Under the pieces are notes generated by a model. That model was not told where the DNA came from, searched no databases, and saw only the letters and a program-made list of their open reading frames with translations. This document shows positions 36,131 through 47,273 of a DNA stretch of 64,000 bases, in pieces (positions within the stretch are counted from its first letter, which is position 1; every line of letters begins with the position of its first letter). The translations under genes and the position numbers were made by a program. This DNA is from Stropharia rugosoannulata (taxonomy: Eukaryota; Basidiomycota; Agaricomycetes; Agaricales; Strophariaceae), in assembly GCA_028532985.1 (NCBI GenBank), contig JANCIK010000005.1:1990501-2054500 (forward strand), in the 5' to 3' direction.

Positions 36131-38048
36131 ACCGCACCCGTCGGTTTTGCTATATAAAAAAGACAATCTGAACGTTCGATGCGTGTTGCGTATTGAATTC
36201 TTCTAATTTTTTTTTGTATATGGGCGTCCAGAGTCTCCGTGCCTGCGATATTTACAAATGATGTGCTCCAGCCGCAGTCTTTGCTTAACGACTGTGTGAA
36301 CTTGCGATTTGAATGCGAGCCATATTTCTTTAAAGGCAAAATTCAAAGGTTACGGCCTGCAATGTCTCTATGCTAGCTGATGAAGCAGTTAATTTCTTTG
36401 TGCACTACATGTCGTTGTTCTTTCGATTGATGTACGCAGAAGTCTGTGGAAACATGGAACGATTATAGTTGCCAATTATTTTGAGCAAAAGTTATACCCG
36501 ACCTTCTGATATATATTGTATACTTGACAAGCTGAAATGCGTCAATTTAGGTGTTGCAACGGTTCTGTTGATTCTCAAGCAAAATTTAACAGCCAAAGTA
36601 AATAATCGTGCAATGGCGTCTAGGCTACTGAAGCTTCCAAAAACCCATGGTCAGCAGCAGCACTCGGAAATGCATTGGTAATCGCATCGAACTGTAGAAT
36701 AGGAGTGCAGACCGTCCCCGTATCTCGGGGTCTACTTGTTAGAAATAGAGCAAGGCTGTGTTCATGTCTGACAGAACATTCTCCACCTGCAGGCTGCAGC
36801 TGACTTCCGGCTTGGAAGGAACCTTGGCTGAATTAAAGTGTGAATGGATAGAATAGAATTTCATAATTTGGTATATAGATCTTTCATATTATGATTACAC
36901 AGCCTGCAGAAGCCGATTCTGCTCGACTTTCTAGAAAGATATATCAGACCTAAGATTGAAGGTCCTGTCTGCATACTACATACTTGGAATCTGCATTTAG
37001 TAGGCTCTGATAGTAATACCCTGAATATGCCAAAACTCTTGGTGTTACGAGCGTGCTCAGCAGCACGCATAAATGATCTGCAAAATTTTGTTGAAGTGAC
37101 TACTACTACTACTGGATAGCTGTACATAACAGCACCGTACAAGTCTATTTTAAATGGACATTGTAGGCGCGGCTCTTGGGCCAGTTGAAACACAAATTGT
37201 ACCCTGCATAAGTCGTGGTGTCCTTTCAAATGTCAGTATGCAATAATGGTTACCGCTCTTGCCTACAGACCAATGAAATAGACAGCCGCATGTTTTTCAT
37301 GTTGACTTGTACAGTTCACATCAAGTCTATCGCATCTTAGATACTATCATATGCGCAGTCTTAAGCTCAAGCGCTCAAGGCAGCATGCGGTTTACCTCTG
37401 GTGGCACGTCTGACAAAGCGGTGCGTGTGATTCCTTACCTTTTCATTGACTCAAAAATACCGCCCAGAGTAGCTTCATACCTTTTAATTATCCATAAATC
37501 ACTAACAACACCCTTGAACACGTTCTTGATATACATGTACATTATATGATTCACTGACTGCAAGGCTGTGCGTCTCGTAAGTATCTTCCCATTGATTCTT
37601 GTTCTTCTATCTGCCATATGGAATGATTATCGTTAGGTTTTAGCGAGAATAAGCCGCGCTCGAACTAAGCACGTCTTATCAGGCGCAAGTGCGGCTAATT
37701 ACCTGCTTTACCGGGCAACGATGATACCAAATCGGTATAGTCTATTTATATGGCAGAACGAACTAGTTACCTCCGCCAAAAGTAAACAAACTGCATATAT
37801 ACGCCATAAATTCCAATGCGAGTGAAATGATAAGGTACTGGGACGACCACAGTCGTTTGTAAACAGAGGGGATGATAGCGCAGTGTAGTAAATATGTCTA
37901 AAGGAATAAGCGTTTTTCTAGTCAGATTATGACAGCTTTCCTAGAAGTACAATTAAATCGTGTTTTAACAAATGTGATGGGTCAGATTCCTTCAAAAAAC
38001 GTTTGCCATTAGCAATCGCGGCAATGACAGTCCTATAAAGGCTTGCGC
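36131..38048. other. Gene-poor 1.9-kb stretch
   Basis: No frame with a recognisable motif. A short run of CTA/ACT trinucleotides lies near 37100-37114. The right end should contain the TPS1 3' untranslated region. Confidence 0.4.
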
Positions 38049-39827
38049 TCAGCGGCCCTGCTCTTTCCCAGCTTCGTCTGTGTCGATTTTGCTCATCTCC
38101 TTGATGAAACTGCTTCCCCAGAATGCGGCGCTGTACTTGTTCACATACTTGAAAAGTTTGCGTTGGTTCTCGGCCCTCGTTGCAGCATTCATGGTGACAG
38201 CCTCGTGAATAGCGTCTGCAACTTCTTGCGAGTCCCATGGATTAACCACGATTGACCCATTCAGACTTTGGGCGGCTCCGGCGAATTCGGATAGGATGAG
38301 AACACCTTGGCGAGCTTGCTGGCACGCAATGTACTCGTACGAAACCTGCAATCGGGTCAGTTCATCTTTCATGAATCATAAAACTGCGTGGTCGCGTACA
38401 AGGTTCATACCGTCTCGTGTACTCGACACAAGACAGACGTCACTAACGGCATAAAGAGCGCACAGTTCATCGAATGGGAGACTCTTGTGCATGAAATGTA
38501 TTGGCATGAATTCCACTGTGCCGAATCGGCCATTGATACGCCCGACGAGTTCGTTCACTGTTGATCGCAGATTCTGGTACTCTTCTACATCTTGACGCGA
38601 CGGCACAGCTAGTTGCACGAGAACAACCTGTGGTAGTGTTAATGCCGAGATAAACGATAGGACGATTAACGGACCTTTCCAATCCATTCAGGATGTTGCG
38701 ATAGGAAAAGTTCAAGGGCATGCAGTTTCTGGGGAACACCTTTGATATAATCAAGTCGGTCGACTCCAACAATGACTTTCACGCCGCCAAAACGCTGCTC
38801 TAGCTGCTTCACGCGGTCAATGACAGATTGCTTTTCCAGGTTCTATACAGCGAGAATGAGACACAGTGGTTAGGCTTGGCAGACAAGTGCACACACCTCA
38901 ATGAAGCTGTTTGGCTCAATACCAATAGGGAAAGTTCCCACATGCGCGAGGCGACCTTCAAACTCAACGCCGTTCGGCATTGTCGGGAGCCCGAGAATAC
39001 GGGTGCATGACGACAAGAAATGACGCGCATAATCGTATGTGTGGAACCCGATGAGGTCACAATACAGCACCCCAAGCAAGATTTCCCGTCGAACAGGGAG
39101 TATCCTACAAGGAATCAGAAAAGCCTCAGAGTCGTATGCAAAATGCTCACCTGTAGATTTCGCTGCTGGGGAAGGGGGTATGGAGGAAGAAACCTATTTT
39201 GACGCCAGGCGTGGGAGGTTGTGTCGATGTAAAGGCGGTGACGTCAATGCCTTCTGTGATCTTGCTCAGCTCTTCACTGGTGAATGTGCCAACGTTCTTG
39301 CGGCCGTCAATCATACCACGCAGCAACATTGGCAAGAGCATAAGATGGTAGTCTTGCACCCATACCATGGACCCGGGGGTGATTTGCTTGTGGACGGCCT
39401 CCGCGAACATCATGTTGGCCTGGCGGTATGCGAGCCAATTCTCCTCGTCGAAATTCATCTCGCCGGGATGGTAGTGGAATAAAGGCCAGAGAATAGAGTT
39501 CGAGAAGCCATTGTAATGTCTATCGGCGACGTCGTCATCGAGGTAAACCGCCTGACATGAGTACTCCTCCATCAGGCGCTTGTCGACCAATGGACGATCC
39601 TTGGGAGGGATGAAGAAACCAGGCCAACCAATCCAGGTGAAATTGAGCGACTTCTTGAAACCGGAAAGGGCAGAGACTAAACCGCCTGAGGACATTTTGA
39701 AGTGATATTCTCCGTTAGCATCCTTATTGATAGTGATAGGAAGTCGATTCGAGACGACGATGAGATGGCCACCCTTTCCGAAATCCATGTCGTTGGTTTG
39801 GTGTTCTGGGATGGATTCGGAGGACAT
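38049..39827 (-). CDS. TPS1: Alpha,alpha-trehalose-phosphate synthase (UDP-forming)
   Basis: Tps1 joins UDP-glucose and glucose-6-phosphate to trehalose-6-phosphate, the first step of trehalose synthesis, in the cytosol. The protein begins MSSESIPEHQTNDMDFGKGG, followed by the GT20 N-terminal motif HLIVVSNRLPITI, SGGLVSALSGFKK, WIGWPGFFIPP, WVQDYHLMLLP, GFFLHTPFPSSEIYR, IGFHTYDYARHFLSSC, FPIGIEPNSF, VIVGVDRLDYIKGVPQKL, VVLVQLAVPSRQDVEEYQ, VSSTRDGMNLV and VLILSEFAGAAQSLNGSIVV. It ends KIDTDEAGKEQGR. Four or five short introns interrupt it, the first exon being long (39147-39827). It has the short single-domain form without a fused phosphatase domain, as in yeast Tps1. Very secure. Confidence 0.96.
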
Positions 39828-40187
39828 GATGGTTAGGAATATATAGCGAGCTTGGATGACGGTTCAGTCAATAGAGTCCAAAAGTGAACGTCGAGCGCCA
39901 GATTCGGAAAGATAATCGGATCGGTGAGCTGTCCGCGACCGGGAAACGTTTGATGGTCATGATCAGGAAGCAGTCCGTCTAAATAAGTAGACACTCGCGA
40001 ATCGACTGACGGCTACCTCCGTCATAGCCTGGCGAGGTCTTTCGTCATCCTGTTTTGCCCGATATTGTTCCCGGATGTCGCAGTCACATACACCCTCATT
40101 ACAGAAGACGGTTCATTACTATTCTGGCACTAAGCGACGATACTACTACTCTGCTCGTACATACTACGGAAAAATCCCGGACAACTT
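39828..40187. other. TPS1 upstream region and RPP0 3' region
   Basis: A 360-bp spacer between two minus-strand genes. I looked for stress-element words (CCCCT/AGGGG) in the TPS1-proximal part and saw none. No gene is present. Confidence 0.5.
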
Positions 40188-41406
40188 TTAATCGAATAAT
40201 CCGAAGCCCTGACAACAAACGTGCATCAGTATATAACACGCTCTGAATACTTCCTAAACTCACCATGTCATCGTCAGACTCCTCCTTCTCCTCCTCCTTC
40301 TCCTCGACCTTGGCGGCGGCGGCAGGGGCGGCTTCAGCGGCGGCGGCAGGAGCAGCAGCAGCGAAAGCCTCGGGGTTGGCAAGGTACTCCTTGATCTAAA
40401 ATTGCATACGTTAGCACCCGAGACTCGAAGATTGTGCAAAATTGAAATAATAATCATATCAACAAATTTCCGTCATGCATCCTTGAGATGCTCGGAATTT
40501 TCAGTGTGTAGATGTAATATAATCTTTTTATTTATCTTTTTTCATTAAATGAGAGAAAATTACCTTCTCAGCAGCCTCAAAGGTATAATCAGTTGCAAGG
40601 GAAATGGCGAGGATGTTCTTGTAGGCATTGACCAGGGTGTGGGACACCGAGACGATTGTGGGGTAGTTGAGAGCCAACGAAATGGCAGCAATGGTTTTGA
40701 TACCAGACAAGAAGCGGTCAACAAGCTCTTGCTCGTCGATGTCGAGAACATCGGGGCTGAAAATGTTGCCTTGGTCGTAGATCTGAACAACGGTCATACC
40801 GTATGTGAACGGCGAAATGTTGAGCATGTTGAGGAGAGTAGCCTCAGAGCTTCCGACACGGGTACCAGCAGTGACGACCTTGACATCTGAAACAATTTCA
40901 ATGGTACCACGGGCAATTTTGGTGGGTATACCGAGAGCCTGAAAGAAGGAAGTCTTGCCGGGTTCCATACCAGTGTTGCAGGCAGGGACGGTGACATCCT
41001 TGGGGGCAAAAGCACCGGCACGGGCAGGGGCAGCAACCTTGTTGGCGACGATGATTTCACGGACATCCTTGAGGTCTTCAGAAGTGAAGACAAATCCAAT
41101 GTTGCCCTTGACGAAGGGAAGGAGACGCTCGTATTGCGGGTTCTCGGCGAGGATTGTGCGAAGAGCACGGCGAACCATGGTGTTCTTGCCCATCAAGACA
41201 ACGCCCTTGCCACGGAGGGCAACACGGATCTGATGCATCTGGTTGGAGCCGACATTGTCAACGTTGACCAAGAAGATCGAGGCTGTAGAAATGTACTATA
41301 AATTTGGGTCGTGCAATCGGAAAATTATGGATTACATACGATATTTGGCAAGGAGCTCCTTGAGCTTCTCGAAGTAGAGAACTTTATCTGCACGGCTAGC
41401 ACCCAT
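40188..41406 (-). CDS. RPP0: 60S acidic ribosomal protein P0 (ribosomal stalk)
   Basis: P0 anchors the P1/P2 stalk on the large subunit and recruits elongation factors. Start [23 protein letters not shown] (41406), then [86 protein letters not shown] and [13 protein letters not shown] long intron (40397-40563, 167 nt) precedes [11 protein letters not shown] and the Ala-rich flexible hinge. The last intron (40209-40263) splits the conserved stalk tail ESDDDM|GFGLFD, so the final exon holds only seven codons including the stop. The tail is the universal factor-binding peptide of P-proteins, which confirms this small exon. Very secure. Confidence 0.97.
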
Positions 41407-42377
41407 TGTGTATTTGGTTAATCTGTCGCAAACGTCAGGGAATCAGCCAAGAAATTTGATAGTTTGTGCGTACAAGTTGTCGTGAAAATGTTAACGAGTG
41501 CCTCCCGATTGACCTCTGCGCCTGAGAAATGTACCTGTCAGTACATAGTGCACATAAGTAATGTACCCAGCATACCTGGTAGTGCCAATGGATTTTTCAA
41601 GGCAGCAAGTCGAGCGAAACTTAACGATGAGCCAAAATTACAATCTTTGTTGATACCGGGATTAAGGTTTGAGCTCCAAACTCCGAGGCGGCAATGGCCG
41701 GAAGTCCAACTTGAATCTATAAATTAACCGTCTGCATCTTGTAATCGCGAGACATTCGCGTCAATAGGCAATAATTGTACTTAATATCGTGTTGCTGTCA
41801 GTTTTTTAGCCTCGGCTACTACAATGTGCTCAATGTTCCAGGGCGCTATATCTTGCAAGGGCTTCTGAGCACATCCAGTGGATACCTGTTGGATATTTTA
41901 ATGCATATACATCATGCTCTTTGCAGTACCCTACGAAGTGCAACAATTGATTGTCATAAAGCACACCAAAATTGCCATACCCTTGCGAATTCTACTAACG
42001 AGCAATTCACATGAAGGTAAACGATTCCAGCTTGTCGGGGTTGATGAGCAAGCTTGGGAACTACATCGTTGAAAGGCTTGAGAATATACAGCTGTGTAAA
42101 TGCCCGCAGCAGGGGTGTGGACGTAGCTGCGTTTGTTTTCAAGGTGGGTGAATGCCGTTAATTATTGGGACGGTCCTTAATTGCATCGAATCGCAATTCA
42201 TTCTCTTGCCTTTCGTTTTTAATTAACTTGTTTGCAACTTGTTTGCAACTTTTTTGGCGCTCTCGCTCTGGGTACACTGCGTTGCAAATACACGTAGTAC
42301 ATTTCATGTCAAGGCGAAATTATGTACCTGGGAAATCAACGACATATATATATCGCCTCAAATCTAGGTCATATTCC
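41407..42377. other. Intergenic, RPP0 promoter and GMC gene 3' region
   Basis: No gene recognised. A short tandem repeat of AACTTGTTTGC occurs near 42228-42250. Confidence 0.45.
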
Positions 42378-44711
42378 TTACTGCCAAGCTGCTTTAACGA
42401 CATCCGCAGCTCTCTCCGAAATAATGTACACGGCCGCCTGTGTGTGCGCACATGGCACGAACGGCTAAGAGACAAACAATACGTCAAAATCAAGGAAATG
42501 AGGTAGGGAACGTTCAGCGCTCTCACCATTATCGAAGCATCAACAATTCGTAAACCAGATGCATTCTTGAGAAGAAGATCTGGATTTACGACACCAAAGT
42601 TAGCATCACTTTTTGACATCGCAGCTGTTCCAATAGGATGGGCACCGGCGCTTGCGGTGCTACGGAGGAAATCGTCCAAGTCCGCGTCGGTGGTGGCATT
42701 TGCTAGTGCGCCTGCGGGACCTACAAAGACGTCCTTCCATGCTGGGGCTGTAAGGAATCGAGCTAAACCCTTGATTGCCTCCCTAGCGACAAAAATGTCG
42801 AAGTCTGACTCCAAAAATGCTGGATTGATTAGTGGTGCATCGAAAGGGTTATTTGTTGCGAGTGTGACAGAACCACCTAAACAACATCGTCAATGATTTC
42901 GCATTTATTATAATGCCAAAACATACGGGATGTCGGGCTAACTACAGAGCCTCCCGCGGTAATCGATGTAGCATCTCCCTGCAGAAAGGTAAGCAGGTAT
43001 TTGACGACAAGATGGTCCACATACACCAAGTGCAAGCTCATAGTGAGCAGAATTAGGTCCCGACGACGGATCTTTAAACTGCTTGAAGATAGGTGAATTG
43101 TTGGGTAAACGGACCCACGCAATGTGGTCTACTCTTCCGAAAGATACTAGCGGTCCGGTTCGGTTAGCAGTCCAAAGAGCAAGAGCTTCTTCTTGCAATG
43201 TAGCATTGGTGAAAACACTAGTGTATGATTAGTGTCTGTTATAATAAGCGCTTTCTTGAGCACTTTACTTAGCAAATGGATCAACATCGTTGGTTATGTT
43301 GAGCGTGAAAGTGGGGCTGAAGATTGGATGCTCTGTTAGGTTTTTTCCTACACTTGGTAGATTGAGAACCGATGGGATATTGAGCGCTGCCAGCTCCGTC
43401 TTATTGCCAATTCCAGAATGCAGGAGGATGTGCGGCGTGCCAACAGATCCGGCTGAAAGAATAACTTCTTTCTGAGCAGTCAGCGTGGTCCTAGGGCTGC
43501 TAACAGCTGTATACAATGTCACTTGAGAGTTCCTTGCATGAGATAACTAGAACGTACTAGTCCCTGTTGTTAATTCAACAGTACGCAGAGTCAGTCCATT
43601 GGTTTCCTTGCCTGTTGTCTTCAATATCCGGGTGACCCGAGTATTCAAAAGGATGTGCAAATTTGGCCGTGCTTGAAATTGAGGAGCTAAATATGTTGTA
43701 GCAGCACTGCTTCTCTCTCCGCCGCCGTCGGTCGCTTGTAACCAACCTGAAAATCAAACAATAGTTGCGACCCAAGCTCACAAGGACTTCGCATGTTTAC
43801 TGACCTACACCCAATGGGTTACCTGAGTTCATGTCCAAGTTGAACGCGAAATCGCCATTAAGCTCATTCGCGGCCTGGATCACTCTCGTATCCAATGCCT
43901 GATTCAAAAATCCAGGTAAAGTCGTCTTGATAAAGCCGTTGAATCCATGGACAAGAGGATTGAATTGCCCAGTAGTGTTATGGCCATCAGCAGGCGGCGT
44001 GAATTTTTCGTGCTAAAAGTTGCAAAATAGTTTAACTGTAGCTGTAGCTTCCTTTCCACGCATCATTACACTCACCCTGAAGACATAAGGCTGCAGATTA
44101 TCCCATGACCAAGAAGGTTCCCCTGTAACTTGTGCGAAGCGATTGAAATCGGAAGAAGACCCGCGTGTGTAAAACATGCCATCTTCCTTGGTAAATAACG
44201 ACTTGGCAATCTGAGAAAAATGTTACTTACTGACAGAACTGCTTCCGCCCAGTATGTGACCTCTTTCGAATGGAACCACTCGTCCATTAAGTCCAACTTG
44301 AGGTGTAGTGGTGAAATTCCAGTCAAAGGGACTATTGGCCAAATTGAAGGCAAAATCAGGAATGATAGAATTAGTTACACCCTCGTTGCTACATTTCAAA
44401 GGGAAATCACGTAGTATTAGAATTGCATAATGTAACTGATAGAAAGTCTCCAACCTGGGACCTGCTTCTATGACTAGAACTTGAAATTTCGCAATTTCTG
44501 TTAATCTGTTAGCCAGGACGGAGCCAGCTGTGCCGCCTGTGTAAAATTATAGTCAGTAGAGTGTTGGTAGAATGTTGCACAACGTCAATTAGTGATGCTT
44601 ACCTCCCACAATAATGAAGTCAAAAGGGACATTAGGTAGATCGGATAGCTGTTGGAAAATCGCTCCAAGAGCACCGGAGGCAAGTGATAGGAGGACCACC
44701 CCACTAAACAT
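42378..44711 (-). CDS. Secreted GMC oxidoreductase (AA3-type, aryl-alcohol oxidase/dehydrogenase-like)
   Basis: GMC flavoenzymes oxidise alcohols or sugars; many secreted basidiomycete ones supply H2O2 or reduce quinones during lignocellulose decay. The start MFSGVVLLSLASGALGAIF is a signal peptide, followed by the FAD dinucleotide fold (FIIVG-GGTAGSVLANRLTE, VLVIEAGP), the GMC signature GHILGGSSSVS, TRGSSSDFNRFAQVTGEPS, WDNLQPYVFR, ADGHNTTGQFNPLVHGF, EVILSAGSVGTPHILLHSG (second GMC signature) and LRIVDASIM. After the last intron comes PFVPCAHTQAAVYIISERA, ending VVKAAWQ. Both catalytic-pair positions carry His (in HPIGTAAM and CAHTQ). At least ten short introns. The substrate class is inferred from overall resemblance to aryl-alcohol oxidases and pyranose dehydrogenases; sequence alone does not choose. 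Confidence 0.9.
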
Positions 44712-45562
44712 AACTTTCTGCAGGTGTTACTGCACACAAAGTAATCTGTCTCCTTATATGTCTTATATTAAGCCGCATCAGCGGCCCTTAAGATCGTATA
44801 TATCATTTGCCCTCGTTTACCATGAGGTGTAAATATACAATACCCTACAATGCCATGTGAGCGCGAAATCGGGAAGAAAAGATGATTCAATGTTGGTAAT
44901 TGAATGGGTGGAAAGCTTTCGGAAGCCATGACACTTGAAGAAGTTCGTCCTAAGCTTGCCGTACGAACTTCTCCTTCACGTGGGACAATTCCTCCCCAGG
45001 GGTCGAAAATGTGATTGTAAAATAATTGCCGTGGATGTTTCATTGCCTTTTCTTGCAGGAAGACATCATTTGTCAGAGAGTGTGTATCAACCGATGTTCG
45101 TAGAAGTTAAGAATAGCTCGCTAACACCTATCGATGCTCCATTTCTCCATCAGAACGGGAGGGGAAAAGGTCACCTGCCATCTGATATCTCAAGAAAGTC
45201 TGGGTCAGAAACATACCAGGAAGATAGAAGTTACGCGTTACCTATCAAAAGCACGATATTCCTCACAGAAACTCGGAGGACAATCGGGCGCCGTGATATT
45301 TGAATCATATCTTACAAAAATTTCAAAATGTTACTTGTAGATTTTGTGTGTCAGTATACCGTGAGTCAGTCTGTCGGGTAAAATAGGTACGTACATATGC
45401 ACTTGCCATCGTCCTGATTATGGAAAAGCCCTTCCGTTCCTGTCAAATTGTTATACATACATACTTGAGTGTATATTGCTGCCCTTAGTTACGTGGGTCA
45501 CAAAAGTCCAGCGTAGTATGTATAAGTATCAAAACATAAGCACTAATATATCAGCAAAAATG
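44712..45562. other. Intergenic, no gene recognised
   Basis: Upstream of the GMC gene. A plus-strand frame of about 120 codons (44935-45303) has no family motif and is not called. Confidence 0.4.
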
Positions 45563-45570
45563 ACCACCTT

Positions 45571-45715
45571 ATGGAGGCCTGTACTGGCCTGCTCACTTTT
45601 GTGACAGCCAAGCCATTCGGCAAAAGTACAACCACATGTTCGGTACCTAAATATATCTTTATTTGTCCCTTCGGTCGGTGAGTCCGCCGAGCCTCCTCAA
45701 GGCCTCCGGCCGGAA
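45571..45715 (+). repeat. Left inverted arm of non-autonomous element
   Basis: In the inward direction it could encode MEACTGLLTFVTAKPF; the other arm keeps the same words. The similarity is at DNA level, so coding is not implied. Confidence 0.65.
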
Positions 45716-46629
45716 ACGGGTTTGTCAGCATGGTGTCAAATAGGCGCCCAAAGAGCAGCACGCTCCGCAAGAGGTAGTCCTGTCAAACACCTATATAAGC
45801 CATGAAAAATGGATGTGATAAGTTAGCTTAGCTGTAGGTGTATCTATTGTGTGAAAATTAGGTGCCAATAATATTACTACTTGTTTTCTTATGCCAAGCC
45901 TGCTTTTTGTCTCCGCAGAGCTTCATCTAGTATCTAGGCCAATACATATGTACTAACTGCCTCGTATCTTATCCACGGACTAAGACTTAACACCTCTGAG
46001 GATTAGCGGACAACGTTTAACAAGATAAGTGATGTCGTTTTAGCATTTAAATGGCTTTGCTATTCCATGATCAATTATACACAAACTTTGAAGATGGTGA
46101 ACACTGCTACCACGGTCGCTCACAGAAGAACACGGCCTCTTTACTGCAATTGGAACCTTTGCCTGTAATGACAGAAGTTTTCGCAAACGTCATTCAGACA
46201 ATGCTCAACTAATATCATTGTAGAGGTTAAACAATGAACACTATACTGAATGTCAGCTAAATGGAACAGATTGGGAACAGAACTTTGTCTGAATTAGAGC
46301 ACGACGTGTTTTCAGATGTTAAATTCACTGTACCAGTCCATACAACTGATACTATAATTTAGTAACACTATCTCGGCCATACCGGCTGTTATCGAGCACG
46401 CATAGACTCGTACCCATCTGCATTCGGTCACGCTACCCCGTGGGAGCTTGGTGGGAGCGCAAGTTCTTGACAAAATTGATGGCGCGCTGCCCCTACTACT
46501 CCAATACTACTCAGTGAGAAGCCATTAATTTTTATTGATCTCAGTTTGGGTACAAATTCCATATTGGGATCTACAGTACGGGTGGATACGAGACTAAGTA
46601 CACATACGCCTTGGGCGTACGGCTGACAG

Positions 46630-46775
46630 CGCCACCCGGGACCATAAGGGGAGCTCGGCGGGGTCTCCGACCGAAAAGACAAACAAAAGATATATTTAGG
46701 TACGAAACATGTGGTTTTACCTTTGTCGAACGGCTTGGCTGTCACAAAAGTGAGCAGGCCAGTACAGGCCTCCAT
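46630..46775 (-). repeat. Right inverted arm of non-autonomous element
   Basis: Inverted copy of the left arm, including the shared word CTGTACTGGCCTGCTCACTT and the downstream TTCGGTCGG block. Confidence 0.65.
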
Positions 46776-46783
46776 ACCACCTA

Positions 46784-47273
46784 ATGTATGTATGCGGCAA
46801 CTTGACGGCGGCAACCGCTGGTGACGAAATTTGTCGCAACTTGCCATGACCTATTGTTGAAGTATATGTGATTGTAAGTATCTATAGGATAAGTGAGCGA
46901 TTGTTAAGGTGCGTTCCGTTACAAAGCGACATGAAGTGAATAATGCAAGTATTTACGTACTGAAGCTTCTGAAGCGATTTCGCAGATAAATGTTCTTAAA
47001 CTTGTCCACAGAATCTGCCAGAATACCGCTTCCTGAACACAGATATGTATATTGAATTGTCAGCTTCACTCGGCTGTCTGTCAGCGTGTGTGCCTATGAG
47101 TGCCTTAAATTATATACTCACATGATACAGTACATGTCTATATTTTTAAATAATCGAACAACAGAAGTTTCAAGTACATGTCACAATTTATCTCAAGATC
47201 TCCTGAAAGTGTAAGTGAGTACAAGGTTAGCAGTAAGAAGCGAAGTAGGCATATATACATATTCTGATCATTA
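46784..47273. other. Intergenic, no gene recognised
   Basis: AT-rich sequence between the element and the 3' end of the permease gene; no supported frame. Confidence 0.45.

Larger units (their letters stand above)
45570..46776. mobile_element. Non-autonomous element with long inverted terminal arms (about 1.2 kb)
   Basis: The left arm (about 45570-45715) and right arm (about 46630-46776) are inverted copies of each other, roughly four-fifths identical by eye, beginning ATGGAGGCCTGTACTGGCCT and continuing past a shared CCTAAATATATCTTT. The words ACCACCTT (45563-45570) and ACCACCTA (46776-46783) flank the element as a direct repeat of 7-8 bp, as expected for a target-site duplication, though the exact boundary is ambiguous by one base. 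The interior has no transposase frame. The best reading is a decayed non-autonomous DNA transposon; an 8-bp duplication would fit hAT-like or related families, but the ends do not prove this. Confidence 0.65.

Noticed and set aside
35887..36339. A 150-codon minus-strand open frame over the tRNA-derived repeats
   Set aside because: The frame only reads through the repeat units; its repeated peptide blocks follow the DNA repeats and match no family.
40528..41271. Long open frames on the strand opposite the P0 gene and in its other minus-strand frame
   Set aside because: They are shadows of the strongly biased codon use of the ribosomal gene.
44935..45303. A 122-codon plus-strand frame near the GMC gene
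   Set aside because: No recognisable domain or membrane pattern; overlapping frames on the other strand are equally open.
45571..45680. Short conserved peptide frame in both inverted arms
   Set aside because: Conservation is explained by DNA-level duplication of the arms; the left-arm frame stops after about 36 codons.
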